The notes under the pieces were generated by a model. That model did no database searches and was not told the DNA's origin. It worked only from the letters and a program-made list of their open reading frames with translations. The position numbers and the translations under genes were made by a program. From Rhodococcus ruber (GTDB taxonomy: Bacteria; Actinomycetota; Actinomycetes; Mycobacteriales; Mycobacteriaceae), in contig NZ_JAPWIJ010000010.1 in NCBI RefSeq assembly GCF_027270735.1, forward strand, positions 186,001 to 250,000: DNA of 64,000 nucleotides, read 5' to 3'. Positions 38,940-48,315 of this stretch are shown one piece after another (positions within the stretch are counted from its first letter, which is position 1; each line of letters starts with the position of its first letter).

Positions 38940-40397
38940 CTACCCCGCCGCTGCGTGGGTGAGGGCACCTGCACAGATCGTCGCCCTGATCTCGGTTTCT
39001 GCGAGATCGTGCACCGTCCGATGCTCGGGATGCTCGACGAGCACGACGATGTCCGCCGCGTCCCCGACTCCGAGGGCCCGGCGACCGCCACACGCCGCCT
39101 GCAGTGCGGCGTCGAGGGGCATTGCTTCATCGAGGTGCCATGGCGGTCGCTCGTCGTCGGTTCGGAACACCGCAGCGGCGACTCCGGCCAACGGTTCGGG
39201 TGGACTGACCGGGGCATCGGAGCCGAAGAGCAGTCTCGCCCCGCTTCGATGGAGTGTTCCGTAGCCGTAGGCCACCGAGCGCCGTCCGGACCACAGGTGC
39301 TCGGCTATGTCGCGATCGGACATCGCGTGCTGCGGCTGCACCGATGCTGCGACACCCAGTGCGGCAAAACGTTCGATGTCTTCCGGCAGTATCTGCTGCG
39401 CATGTTCGATTCGACCACCGCAGCCGGCCCGCTCGAACGCATCGAGTGCGATGCTGTTGGCGCGGTCGCCGATCGCATGGATCGCCGGCACGATGCCGCT
39501 GCGCGACGCCCGTGAGACGAGCTCGAACAGACTCTCCCGGGTCTCGAGCAACAGACCGTAGGCGTCGTCCCCGTCGATGCCCGGGTAGCGGTCGTGGCAG
39601 CACGCCGTTCTGGTGTTGAGCGAACCGTCGAGCATCACCTTGAGCGGTCCGCGCCTGATCAGTTCCGAGAGCGCCGAGACGTCGCCGGTCCGCTCGCCGC
39701 GTTCGATCGCTTCGTCGAGCCACTGCGGCCATACCGTCGTATCGACGCGTACCGCGGGAGATCCGGCCGACAGGCGTCGATCCCAGACCGTCCTGTTGTC
39801 CGCGAACTCGAAATCGACGACGCCGGTGACTCCGCGGACCGCCAGTGCAGCGGTGGCGTCGAGTACGGCCCGATCGAGCTCCGCCGGGTCTTCCTGTTCC
39901 TCGAGTGCCATGACCGCTTCGAGGCCGTCGACATCGCGGAGCACCCCGGTGGGGTGATCGATTCCCAGATCTGCGAGCAACGCCGGGCTCAGCCACAGCG
40001 TGTGCAGGTCCATGCTCGTCATGGCCACGCGGGCACCTGGCAGTGCGCTCTCGAGCAGATCCTTGTGCGGCTCCTCGGGCCACTGCGCGTCCCGGAAGCC
40101 GTTGGCGCGCACCACCGAATCGCCTGCTGTCCGCGCGTAGGGATATACCAGCGCGACGGCATCGGCCGCCGACATCGCCGGCCCGACATCGATACGCCGA
40201 CGCGCCGCCGCCCATTGAGTCAGGTGCACGTGAGAGTCGACGAACCCGGGCAGGGCAACCCCACCTCCACCGTCGAGCACTTCGACGCCGGTTCTGCGTG
40301 GACTGCCGGCGGGGGCGATCGACGAGACGACCGAGCCGACGACTTCGATGTCGAAGAGCACGCCGGAACCATCCAGTGCGACGTTGGCGATAATCAC
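38940..40397 (-). CDS. YtcJ-like metal-dependent amidohydrolase
   Basis: 485 aa, amidohydrolase family 3 layout. The metal-binding HVHL follows GFVDS near residue 56; DGSLNTRT near 255, HAIGDRAN near 303, RIEHAQQ near 325 and FGSDAPVSPPEP near 385 are the expected active-site segments. Family members hydrolyse amides or formamides of unknown physiological identity. Start is GTG at 40397, directly preceded by AGGA, which is unusually close, so the exact start is uncertain. The next gene starts divergently 52 bp away. Substrate cannot be assigned. Confidence 0.82.
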   Translation of the reverse strand: MIIANVALDGSGVLFDIEVVGSVVSSIAPAGSPRRTGVEVLDGGGGVALPGFVDSHVHLTQWAAARRRIDVGPAMSAADAVALVYPYARTAGDSVVRANGFRDAQWPEEPHKDLLESALPGARVAMTSMDLHTLWLSPALLADLGIDHPTGVLRDVDGLEAVMALEEQEDPAELDRAVLDATAALAVRGVTGVVDFEFADNRTVWDRRLSAGSPAVRVDTTVWPQWLDEAIERGERTGDVSALSELIRRGPLKVMLDGSLNTRTACCHDRYPGIDGDDAYGLLLETRESLFELVSRASRSGIVPAIHAIGDRANSIALDAFERAGCGGRIEHAQQILPEDIERFAALGVAASVQPQHAMSDRDIAEHLWSGRRSVAYGYGTLHRSGARLLFGSDAPVSPPEPLAGVAAAVFRTDDERPPWHLDEAMPLDAALQAACGGRRALGVGDAADIVVLVEHPEHRTVHDLAETEIRATICAGALTHAAAG

Positions 40398-40449
40398 TCC
40401 TGGGACTCTAGAGCGTCGCCATGGTAGGCGCGCATGCCATCCTCTAGCG
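40398..40449. promoter_or_regulatory. Short divergent promoter region
   Basis: 52 bp separate the divergent amidohydrolase and thioesterase starts. The palindrome CTCTAGAG lies at 40406..40413. Room is enough only for overlapping promoters. Confidence 0.35.
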
Positions 40450-40905
40450 ATGAAAACAGAGCCTGGTGCGATGCAGACAGAGCCGACCGGTCCCGTCGGA
40501 TATCACGCGACCGTCACGGTGCGCTGGTCGGACATGGATGCATTTGCGCACATCAATCACGCCCGGATGGTCACCTTGCTCGAAGAGGCGCGTATCGAGT
40601 GGCTGCTCAGTGAGGGCGAGGCGAACGAGAGCTTGATCAAGAGTGCGTTGATCGCGAATGTGACCGTCGCGTACAAGAAACCGCTCCGGCACTCGGACGG
40701 TCCGCTCGATGTCACACTCTGGTTCGAGAAGGTGCGAGCCGTCGACTTCACCATCGGGTACGAGGTGCGGGCAGCAGGCGCGGCTCCGGATTCGCCGCCG
40801 GCGGTGGTGGCGACCACCCGGATGGCGATGGTCGACGTCGGTGCCGAGACCTTGCGCCGCATCGCGCCGGAAGAGAAGGCCTATCTCGCCCGCTGGACTC
40901 GCTGA
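40450..40905 (+). CDS. Acyl-CoA thioesterase, hotdog fold (4HBT/YbgC-FcbC type)
   Basis: 151 aa. The N-terminal half shows RWSDMDAFAHINHARMVTLLEEAR (shortened here to its key elements: WSDMDAFAHINH, then a Glu in the following helix), the 4HBT signature in which the Asp of SDMD and the helix Glu/Arg act on the thioester. Such cytosolic enzymes release free acids from acyl-CoA. Two ATGs are possible, 40450 and 40471; neither has a clear ribosome site. The 3' end overlaps the end of the convergent acetoacetyl-CoA synthetase gene by 25 bp. Confidence 0.85.
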   Translation: MKTEPGAMQTEPTGPVGYHATVTVRWSDMDAFAHINHARMVTLLEEARIEWLLSEGEANESLIKSALIANVTVAYKKPLRHSDGPLDVTLWFEKVRAVDFTIGYEVRAAGAAPDSPPAVVATTRMAMVDVGAETLRRIAPEEKAYLARWTR

Positions 40906-42827
40906 TACTCGGCCGCCCGGTCGACGAACCACGCCAACGCAGCCGGATCGTCGACGGCGCCGGCCTCGAGAGTGCTTGTCGCCGCGGCACCTTGGAAGAG
41001 TCGCTTGAGCGGCACCTCGAGCTTCTTCCCGGTTCGCGTGTGCGGAATCGACGGCACCGCGATGACGTCGTCGGGAACGTGTCGCGGCGACGCCTGCGTT
41101 CTGATGACCGTCTCGATGCGTGCGCGCAGTTCGTCGGTGAGACCGTCCGGGGCCACCACGAACAAGGGCATCCAGTAACCACCGTCCGACAGCTCGATAC
41201 CGAGAACGAGCGCCTCGGTGATCTGCTCCAGTGACTCCACGGCCTGGTAGATGTCGGCGCTCCCCATTCGAATACCGTTGCGGTTCAGCGTCGAATCGGA
41301 TCGACCGTGCACGAGAACGCTCCCGTGATCGCTGATGGTGATCCAATCGCCGTGACGCCAGATTCCCGGGTATATGTCGAAATAGGCGTCGCGGTAGCGA
41401 GTTCCGTCGGCGTCGTTCCAGAAGTACAGCGGCATCGACGGCATGGGCTCGGTGACGACCAGTTCACCGACCGTCCCCCGCACCGAGTTGCCGGCTTCGT
41501 CGAAGGCATCGAGCGCAACGCCGAGGAACGGCACCGACAGCTCTCCGGCCCAGACCGGCGCTGTCCGCACTCCCCCGGCGAATGCCGAGACGACGTCGGT
41601 ACCACCCGAGATGGAGAAGACCGGTATGTGCGCACCGATGCTCTCCGACAACCAGATCGAGGAGGATGCCGGCATCGCGGAGCCGGTGATCCCGACTGCT
41701 CGCAGAGCCGACAGGTCGTGGTCGGTGCCGGGATGCGTGTCGGCCTTGATGCACGAGAGCACGTAGCCGGGACTCGTACCCAGGTAGGTCACTCCCAGCC
41801 TGGCTGCGATGTCCCACAGCGCATCCGGCGTGGGGAACGACGGATTTCCGTCGGCACACACGATCGTGGCACCGGTCAGCAGGCCGGCGATCTGGAAGTT
41901 CCACATCATCCAGCTCGGGCTGGTGTACCAGAAGAAGACATCCTCGGGTCCCAGATCGGAATGCAGAGCAACAGATTTGAGGTGCTCGAGCACCACACCA
42001 CCGTGACCGTGCACGATTCCCTTGGGTAGACCTGTGGTGCCGGACGAGAACACGACCCACAGTGGGTGATCGAACGGGACGGCCACCGGTACCAGTTTCC
42101 GGCTCTCGGCGGTGGCGTCGGACCAACTCTGCGCCGTTCCCGACGGTTCGCCGATCATCACCACGGCCCGCAGTGTCGGAAGGCCTTCGACGAGAACATC
42201 GACATCGGCGGCCTTGTCTCGAACCTTCCCTCCGTAGGTGTACCCGGCGGCGGTGATCAGTGCCGTTGGTTCGAGTTGTCCCAGACGATCGAGAGCTGCC
42301 GAGGCCGAGTAGTCCTGCCCGCAAGCAGACCACACCGCACCCAGGCTTGCAGTCGCCACGAAGGCGATCACTGCCTCCGGGACGTTCGGCAGATACCCGA
42401 CGACGCGATCGCCGCGCCGAACTCCCTTGTCGGCGAGCGTCCCCGCGAGCGCACCCGCCTGCTCGATCATCTCCGCCCATGTCACGGTCCGGACCGAACC
42501 GTCCTCGCGAGCATGGACGATGGCCGCGCGATCGGGGCGAGTATGCCTGATGACCTGGTCCACGTAGTTCAGCTCGGTTCCTGGAAACCACTGCGCGCCC
42601 GGCATTTCGCGTTCACCCAGCACGATGGTCGGCTCGTCGGCCGAGCGGATCTCGAAGAAGTCCCACACTGCTCGCCAGAACAGTTCCAGCTCGGTCGTCG
42701 ACCAACGCCACAGCGCCGGGTAGTCCGGTAGAAGCACATGGTGGCGTTGCTCGACGAACCGCGCGAACGCGGTCACCCGAGCCTCGGCGAGATCGGAATC
42801 CGTCGGCGTCCACAGCGCACAGTCCAT
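40881..42827 (-). CDS. Acetoacetyl-CoA synthetase (acetoacetate--CoA ligase)
   Basis: 648 aa, the normal length for the family. ANL adenylating enzyme: FSSGTTGLPKGIVHGHGG near residue 265, a family-typical N-terminal cap with WFPGTELNYVDQVI near 80, ISGGTDVVSAFAGG near 400, and HGRSDSTLNRNGIRMGSADIY near 520 with the hinge and C-domain. GKKLEVPLKRL near 605 contains the catalytic lysine. It converts acetoacetate, ATP and CoA to acetoacetyl-CoA, salvaging ketone bodies or leucine/poly-hydroxybutyrate breakdown products. ATG at 42827; the fatty-acyl ligase gene ends up 31 bp away in the same direction but lies upstream. Confidence 0.93.
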   Translation of the reverse strand: MDCALWTPTDSDLAEARVTAFARFVEQRHHVLLPDYPALWRWSTTELELFWRAVWDFFEIRSADEPTIVLGEREMPGAQWFPGTELNYVDQVIRHTRPDRAAIVHAREDGSVRTVTWAEMIEQAGALAGTLADKGVRRGDRVVGYLPNVPEAVIAFVATASLGAVWSACGQDYSASAALDRLGQLEPTALITAAGYTYGGKVRDKAADVDVLVEGLPTLRAVVMIGEPSGTAQSWSDATAESRKLVPVAVPFDHPLWVVFSSGTTGLPKGIVHGHGGVVLEHLKSVALHSDLGPEDVFFWYTSPSWMMWNFQIAGLLTGATIVCADGNPSFPTPDALWDIAARLGVTYLGTSPGYVLSCIKADTHPGTDHDLSALRAVGITGSAMPASSSIWLSESIGAHIPVFSISGGTDVVSAFAGGVRTAPVWAGELSVPFLGVALDAFDEAGNSVRGTVGELVVTEPMPSMPLYFWNDADGTRYRDAYFDIYPGIWRHGDWITISDHGSVLVHGRSDSTLNRNGIRMGSADIYQAVESLEQITEALVLGIELSDGGYWMPLFVVAPDGLTDELRARIETVIRTQASPRHVPDDVIAVPSIPHTRTGKKLEVPLKRLFQGAAATSTLEAGAVDDPAALAWFVDRAAEYQRVQRAR

Positions 42828-42858
42828 GCATGCGAGTATGTCAGCCGGGCGATCGTCG

Positions 42859-44475
42859 TCAGATCAATCCGAGCGACCGTTCACGCATTTCCACCTTGCG
42901 TACCTTGCCGGTGACCGTCATCGGGAACTCGTCGACGACGTGCACGTATCGGGGAATCTTGTAGTGCGCGAGCCGGCCATCACAGAACGCGCGCACCGTA
43001 TCCGAATCGAGCGGCGCGGCATCGTCTCTCATCCTGATCCACACCATGAGCTCCTCGCCGTACTTCTGATCGGGAACACCGATGACCTGTGCGTCGAGGA
43101 TGTCGGGATGGGTGTAGAGGAACTCCTCGACTTCGCGGGGATAAATGTTCTCGCCGCCGCGAATCACCATGTCCTTGATCCGTCCGGTGATGGCCACGTA
43201 GCCGTCTTCGTCCATCACACCGATGTCGCCGGTGTGCATCCATCCCTCGGCGTCGATGGCTTCGGCGGTATTCTCCGGCTGCTCCCAATAGCCCAGCATC
43301 ACCGAGTAGCCGCGCGTGCACAGTTCGCCCGCCTCCCCCCGTGGCAAGGTGCTGCCGTCCATCGGGTCGACGATCTTGACTTCGAGATGCGGACCCACAC
43401 GACCGACGGTGGACACCCGCTGTTCGATGGAGTCGTCGCTTCGAGTCTGCAGCGACACCGGGGACGTCTCGGTCATGCCGTAGCAGATCGACACCTCCGT
43501 CATCCCCATGCGCTCGATCACCTGCTTCATCACCTCGGTGGGGCACGGCGAACCAGCCATGATTCCGGTACGGAGACTGCTCAGATCGAACTCGTCGAAG
43601 TTCTCGAGTGCCAGTTCGGCGATGAACATCGTCGGCACGCCGTAGAGCGACGTGCACTTCTCCGATTCCACGGCGGTGAGAGTCGCGACCGGATCGAAGG
43701 AGGGTCCGGGAATCACCATTGCCGAGCCGTGCGAGGTACACGCCAGATTGCCCATCACCATGCCGAAGCAGTGATAGAACGGCACCGGAATACACACCCG
43801 GTCCTCGGCGGTGTAGTGGCAGAGCTCGCCGACGAAGAATCCGTTGTTGAGGATGTTCCGGTGACTCAGCGTCGCTCCCTTCGGGAAACCCGTCGTCCCC
43901 GAGGTGTATTGAATGTTGATCGCGTCATCGGCACGGAGGTGCTCGGACACGTCGGTGATCATGTGCGGAGTCTTCGCCAATGCTCGATGCCCACGATCGG
44001 TCATCGCTTCCCATTGAATGCTGCCGATGAACAGAACCTCACGCAGCGACGGCACCTCGGGTCTCGCCTTCTCGATCATCGCTGCATAGTCCGAGCCCTT
44101 GAACTCCTTGGCCGACAACAACACCGAAACCCCGGCCTGCTTCAGGACGAACTGCAGCTCGTGTGACCGATACGCAGGGTTGATGTTGACCAGCACCGCC
44201 CCGATCTTCGCTGTCGCGTACTGCGCCAGAACCCATTCGGGACAGTTGGGTGCCCATATACCCACTCGGTCACCCGTCGCGACACCGGCCACCAGTAGTC
44301 CGGCCGCCAAGAGATCGACGTCGGCGACGAACTCCGAATAGGTCCACCGTCGCCCGGTGGGCACGTCGATCAACGCGTCACGCTCGGAGAACGTCGCCGC
44401 GGTTCGATCCAGATTCGCGCCGATCGTCTCGTCGAGAACCGCGGTGTCCGACGCACCGGAAGAATAACTGTCCAT
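42859..44475 (-). CDS. Fatty-acyl-CoA ligase (AMP-binding, FadD type)
   Basis: 538 aa from the ATG at 44475 (MDSYSSGAS); the frame stays open further upstream but that part is arginine/glycine-rich and not protein-like. The P-loop [16 protein letters not shown] lies near residue 190, [11 protein letters not shown] near 237, [10 protein letters not shown] near 335, [16 protein letters not shown] near 417, and the C-domain lysine in TVTGKVRK near 525. It activates a carboxylate to the acyl-CoA; the exact chain length cannot be read. It resembles medium/long-chain FadD proteins of mycobacteria. It lies 53 bp downstream of eutC in the same direction and could be read through from the ethanolamine operon. 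Confidence 0.9.
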   Translation of the reverse strand: MDSYSSGASDTAVLDETIGANLDRTAATFSERDALIDVPTGRRWTYSEFVADVDLLAAGLLVAGVATGDRVGIWAPNCPEWVLAQYATAKIGAVLVNINPAYRSHELQFVLKQAGVSVLLSAKEFKGSDYAAMIEKARPEVPSLREVLFIGSIQWEAMTDRGHRALAKTPHMITDVSEHLRADDAINIQYTSGTTGFPKGATLSHRNILNNGFFVGELCHYTAEDRVCIPVPFYHCFGMVMGNLACTSHGSAMVIPGPSFDPVATLTAVESEKCTSLYGVPTMFIAELALENFDEFDLSSLRTGIMAGSPCPTEVMKQVIERMGMTEVSICYGMTETSPVSLQTRSDDSIEQRVSTVGRVGPHLEVKIVDPMDGSTLPRGEAGELCTRGYSVMLGYWEQPENTAEAIDAEGWMHTGDIGVMDEDGYVAITGRIKDMVIRGGENIYPREVEEFLYTHPDILDAQVIGVPDQKYGEELMVWIRMRDDAAPLDSDTVRAFCDGRLAHYKIPRYVHVVDEFPMTVTGKVRKVEMRERSLGLI

Positions 44476-44528
44476 GCATCCACGGTAGTGACCGCCGTCA
44501 CGCGCAGCCACCCCCGAATAGGGGGATG

Positions 44529-45320
44529 TCACTCCAGCGTGAGGGCTTCGGTCGCCTCGAGTACATCGGCCCGTGAGGTGTCCTTGAGCGCCACTCCGGA
44601 CCGCCCGAGCTTTCTTGCCCCGGCCAGGAGGCCCGCTACTATTCGCGCCGACTGGGCATACCCCTGCCCCTCGGGCGGATGGATGTTCGAGATGCAATTG
44701 CGATCGGCATCCGTGCAGCCGGGCTTCGGTAGATGCGTCAGGTAGATGCCGAGACTGTCCGCGACCGACAAGCCCGGGCGCTCCCCGATCAGGACCAGTA
44801 CCGTCCGCACACCCATCGCTGCGGCGATGTGATCGCCCAGCGCCACCCGCGCCTCGGTCGCGATCACCGGGGCCGCTATCGAATACCGATCGGCCAGTTC
44901 GGCTTTCAACGCCTCCAGCATCGGCACACCGTGATCGGCGAGTGCGCGGGGGGACAACCCGTCGCCCAACACAATTCCGATCTCGTCCTCCGAATGCGCA
45001 ACCGCCGACAGATCCTTCGGTTGCCGACCGAGATCGGGCCGTCGTAGATACTCCGCACGACTGGTCGCCAACGACGTCACCGCTGCAGGCGCACCGAGAC
45101 CCACCTGCTCTACCCGACTCACGAATTCCTCGACATCGAGCGGCATGTGTACCGCATCCCTCGCAGCAGCGTGCGCCGAGCGAAACTCCAGCACCCGGGT
45201 GGTCGGCAGCGAATCACCGATGCGCCCCAGCCCGATTCGGGCCTGCGTCATCGCCCGCATCTCGCCCCAGAACTCTGACTCCGGCCGTTCCGCAGGCACA
45301 GCTCCTGATGTCTCTGTCAT
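44529..45320 (-). CDS. eutC: Ethanolamine ammonia-lyase small subunit
   Basis: 263 aa from the ATG at 45320, which overlaps the eutB stop as ATGA. It shows [13 protein letters not shown] near residue 30, ARDAVH near 52, [21 protein letters not shown] near 180 and [12 protein letters not shown] near 210, the conserved EutC blocks that contact the cobalamin. With EutB it forms the AdoCbl-dependent lyase that splits ethanolamine into acetaldehyde and ammonia in the cytosol. Residues upstream of the chosen start are out of character. No eutA reactivase or shell-protein genes are in the window. Confidence 0.95.
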   Translation of the reverse strand: MTETSGAVPAERPESEFWGEMRAMTQARIGLGRIGDSLPTTRVLEFRSAHAAARDAVHMPLDVEEFVSRVEQVGLGAPAAVTSLATSRAEYLRRPDLGRQPKDLSAVAHSEDEIGIVLGDGLSPRALADHGVPMLEALKAELADRYSIAAPVIATEARVALGDHIAAAMGVRTVLVLIGERPGLSVADSLGIYLTHLPKPGCTDADRNCISNIHPPEGQGYAQSARIVAGLLAGARKLGRSGVALKDTSRADVLEATEALTLE

Positions 45321-46729
45321 CGCGCACTCATCAAGGCTCGCAACGGTGATCCCGCGGCATCGACGTCGAGGACCCGGCCGTCGGCGTCCACCATGCCCAG
45401 ACGCGAGAGCCACGACTCGAATTCCGGCGCGGGTCGCAGACCGAGGACCTGTCGGACGTAGAGCACATCGTGAAAGCTCAGAGACTGATATCCGAGCATG
45501 ACGTCGTCGGCTCCCGGCACCGCAATGACGAATGCAACTCCGGCCGCACCCAGCAGGGTGAGCAACGTGTCCATGTCGTCCTGATCGGCCTCGGCGTGGT
45601 TGGTGTAGCAGACGTCCACGCCCATAGGCAGCCCCAACAGCTTGCCGCAGAAGTGATCTTCGAGCCCCGCCCTGATGATCTGCTTGCCGTCGTACAGGTA
45701 CTCGGGCCCGATGAATCCGACAACGGTGTTGATCAGCAGTGGCTCCAGATCGCGGGCCACCGCGTACGCCCTCGTTTCCAAGGTCTGTTGATCGACCGGT
45801 CGGTCACCGGTGCCGATGTGCGCGCCCGCCGACAACGCCGAGCCCTGACCCGTCTCGAGATACATGACGTTGTTCCCGACGGTTCCGCGGTGCAGCGATC
45901 GGCCGGCCTCGTTGGCCTGCCGAAGCAGCGGAATATTCACGCCGAAGCTCGAATTGGCTCCTTCGGTGCCTGCGATGGACTGGAACACCAGATCGACGGG
46001 AACGCCCTTGTCGATCAGTTCCATCGTGGTCGTCACGTGCGAGAGCACGCACGATTGCGTGGGAATCTCGAAGCGCTGCCGGATGTCGTCGAGCAGATGC
46101 AGCAGGTCGGCTGTGGCCTGAGGTGAGTCGGTCGCGGGGTTGATTCCGATGACCGCATCGCCCGATCCGAGCAGCAATCCGTCGAGCGTGGCCGCCGCGA
46201 TTCCACGTGGATCGTCCGTCGGGTGATTGGGTTGCAAACGCGTGGTGAGGGTTCCGGGTAGACCTATCGTCGTCCGGAACGCCGACGTCACCTGCACCGC
46301 CCGAGACACTGCGATCAGATCCTGATTTCGCATGATCTTGCTGACGGCAGCCACCATCTCGGGCGTCAATCCGGCCGCGACCGAACGCAGTGTCGCTGCC
46401 GCGTCGGGCCCCGCGGTCACCTGCAGCAGCCAATCCCGCAGACCTCCTACGGTCAGGTGCGACACGGCACCGAATGCGATGCGATCGTGAGAATCGATGA
46501 TGAGCCGAGTGACCTCGTCGCTCTCGTACGGAACGAGCAGATCGTGCAGGAAGACATCGAGTGAAACCTCCGACAGAGCCCACTGCGCAGCGGCGCGCTC
46601 GGCATCGGATTCGGCTGCGCAACCGGCCAGTTCGTCGCCCGATCGCAGCGGGGTCGCCTTGGCCATCAGGTCCACCAGACCGTCGAACGTGTAGGTGGTG
46701 CCCGAGACCTGCTGGGTGTAGATCGTCAT
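45317..46729 (-). CDS. eutB: Ethanolamine ammonia-lyase large subunit
   Basis: 470 aa from the ATG at 46729, which overlaps the permease stop as ATGA. Conserved EutB blocks: GLTPEMVAAVSKIMRNQDLI near residue 135, LQPNHPTDDPRGI near 180, GDAVIGINPATDS near 207, QSCVLSHVTTTMELIDKG near 245, IAGTEGANSSFG near 272, CYTNHAEADQDDMD near 390. It is the catalytic subunit of the radical lyase, binding AdoCbl between EutB and EutC. The gene sits between the permease and eutC in a translationally coupled set. Confidence 0.96.
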   Translation of the reverse strand: MTIYTQQVSGTTYTFDGLVDLMAKATPLRSGDELAGCAAESDAERAAAQWALSEVSLDVFLHDLLVPYESDEVTRLIIDSHDRIAFGAVSHLTVGGLRDWLLQVTAGPDAAATLRSVAAGLTPEMVAAVSKIMRNQDLIAVSRAVQVTSAFRTTIGLPGTLTTRLQPNHPTDDPRGIAAATLDGLLLGSGDAVIGINPATDSPQATADLLHLLDDIRQRFEIPTQSCVLSHVTTTMELIDKGVPVDLVFQSIAGTEGANSSFGVNIPLLRQANEAGRSLHRGTVGNNVMYLETGQGSALSAGAHIGTGDRPVDQQTLETRAYAVARDLEPLLINTVVGFIGPEYLYDGKQIIRAGLEDHFCGKLLGLPMGVDVCYTNHAEADQDDMDTLLTLLGAAGVAFVIAVPGADDVMLGYQSLSFHDVLYVRQVLGLRPAPEFESWLSRLGMVDADGRVLDVDAAGSPLRALMSAR

Positions 46730-48180
46730 TCCAGTTCGGCCTCGGCCTCGGCCAGTGCGGCGAACTCCTCGTCCGGCGAATTCGCGACGAGGTGATGCCT
46801 GCTGTAGATGCCGAAGTACGCCATGAACGCCACGAACACGGCCAGACACCACAGTGCCGCAGTGGAATCGACGACGAACGTGGCGACGACGGCGAGAGCC
46901 GCGATGACCAATGCGAATCCGGTGGTCACGACGCCCCCGGGAGTTCGGTACGGCCGTTCCATGTTCGGCTCGTTGCGCCGGAGCACGATGTGGCTGACCA
47001 TCATCAGAACGTAGCTCAGTGCCGCGCCGAACACGGCCATGTTGAGCAACATTCCGCCCTGTCCGGTCAGCGAGAGCAGGAAGCCGATGACGCCGGGCAC
47101 GATCAGAGCGAGCGTCGGGGCCTTGCGAGAGTTGGTGATGGACAGTGTCTTCGGCAGGTATCCCGCGCGAGAGAGCGCAAAGAGCTGGCGCGAGTACGCG
47201 TACATGATCGAGAAGAAGGACGCGACCAATCCGGCCAGGCCGATGTAGTTCACGATCTTGCTCGCCGTTCCGTCACCGAGGGCTTCCACCAACGGGTTTC
47301 CCGATTCCTTGACGGAGTCGGCCCCGCCTGCTCCGGTCACCAGAAACAGAACGACGGCACCGGTGACGAGCAGAACACCCATGGCCGCGATGATGCCGCG
47401 CGGGACGTTCTTGGTCGGATCCTTTGCCTCCTCCGCGGCCAGTGGCACACCCTCGATGGCAAGGAAGAACCAGATGGCGAACGGCACGGCCGCCCAGATG
47501 CCGAGGTAGCCGAACGGGAGGAATCCCGAGGCCCCGGCAGCGTCGGTGGGCGCGATGTCGGTCAGGTTGCTCGCGTCGAACTGACCGATGGCCGCGATGG
47601 CGAACACGACGAGTCCGACCAAGGCGATGCCGGTGATGACGAACATGATCTTGAGTGCTTCGCCCGCGCCGGAGAGGTGGATTCCGATGAACACCGCATA
47701 GACCACCAGATACACCCACCACCCGTCGGTGATCCCGAACAGTCCGAGCGATTCGACGTAGGCACCGATGAACGTCGCGATCGCGGCCGGCGCGATCGCG
47801 TACTCGATGAGAATCGCTGCACCGGTGGCGAATCCGCCCCACGGTCCCATGGCCCGACGGGCGAAGGTGTAACCGCCGCCTGCCGCGGGCAGCGCAGAGG
47901 ACATCTCTGCCATGCCGAGGACCATGGCGAGGTACATACCCGCGATGATGATCGCTGCGATCAGAAGGCCACCGAAACCGCCCTCGGCGAGACCGAGGTT
48001 CCACCCCGAGTAGTCGCCGGAGATCACGTAGCTGACTCCGAGGCCGGCCAGCAGTACCCAGCCCGCGGTCCCCTTCTTCAGGGTGCGCTTGGCAAGGTAG
48101 TCACCGCCCTCGACGTGCGACTGTGTGCTCTCGTGCGAGCCGGTTTTCGGATGAGACGACTGGGGGTCTACTACGGACAT
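46726..48180 (-). CDS. eat: Ethanolamine permease, APC superfamily
   Basis: 484 aa, about twelve hydrophobic segments starting near residue 39 (AGWVLLAGLGVSYVISGDY). The GDYSGWN motif and the AAGGGYTFARRAMGPWGG loop near 100 are typical of the Eat group. The N-terminal 30 residues are hydrophilic. It imports ethanolamine across the inner membrane for EutBC. ATG at 48180 has GAGAGG seven bases upstream. Its stop overlaps the eutB start by four bases, so permease and both enzyme subunits are one operon. Amino-acid permease is the alternative, made unlikely by this context. Confidence 0.9.
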   Translation of the reverse strand: MSVVDPQSSHPKTGSHESTQSHVEGGDYLAKRTLKKGTAGWVLLAGLGVSYVISGDYSGWNLGLAEGGFGGLLIAAIIIAGMYLAMVLGMAEMSSALPAAGGGYTFARRAMGPWGGFATGAAILIEYAIAPAAIATFIGAYVESLGLFGITDGWWVYLVVYAVFIGIHLSGAGEALKIMFVITGIALVGLVVFAIAAIGQFDASNLTDIAPTDAAGASGFLPFGYLGIWAAVPFAIWFFLAIEGVPLAAEEAKDPTKNVPRGIIAAMGVLLVTGAVVLFLVTGAGGADSVKESGNPLVEALGDGTASKIVNYIGLAGLVASFFSIMYAYSRQLFALSRAGYLPKTLSITNSRKAPTLALIVPGVIGFLLSLTGQGGMLLNMAVFGAALSYVLMMVSHIVLRRNEPNMERPYRTPGGVVTTGFALVIAALAVVATFVVDSTAALWCLAVFVAFMAYFGIYSRHHLVANSPDEEFAALAEAEAELE

Positions 48181-48315
48181 TGCAAGCCTCTCGTAGCCGT
48201 TGCGCTCGGAGCGGGTTCACGCCCGAGGGGACGATTCACAACACGTGTGGCGCGCGAATCGGTTCACGATAGGCCCGTGATGTAAGCGCCGCGTCATCGA
48301 TGAATGACGGGCGAA
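48181..48315 (-). promoter_or_regulatory. Promoter region of the ethanolamine operon
   Basis: 135 bp between the CDF transporter stop and the permease start. It contains the palindrome ACACGTGT (48241..48248) and a weak inverted repeat TCACG/CGTGA (about 48264..48280). No regulator gene is adjacent. Promoter hexamers were not assigned. Confidence 0.35.

Noticed and set aside
42828-42858. Possible promoter of acetoacetyl-CoA synthetase downstream of the FadD gene
   Set aside because: FadD ends at 42859 and the synthetase starts at 42827, same direction; 31 bp holds no recognisable hexamers, so read-through is as likely.
42859-44697. Longer start of the FadD-type ligase at 44697
   Set aside because: The added 74 residues run antisense-like through eutC and do not resemble ligase N-termini.
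46561-48285. 574-codon plus-strand frame opposite the ethanolamine permease
   Set aside because: Glu/Asp/Arg-rich antisense of hydrophobic codons, without any motif.
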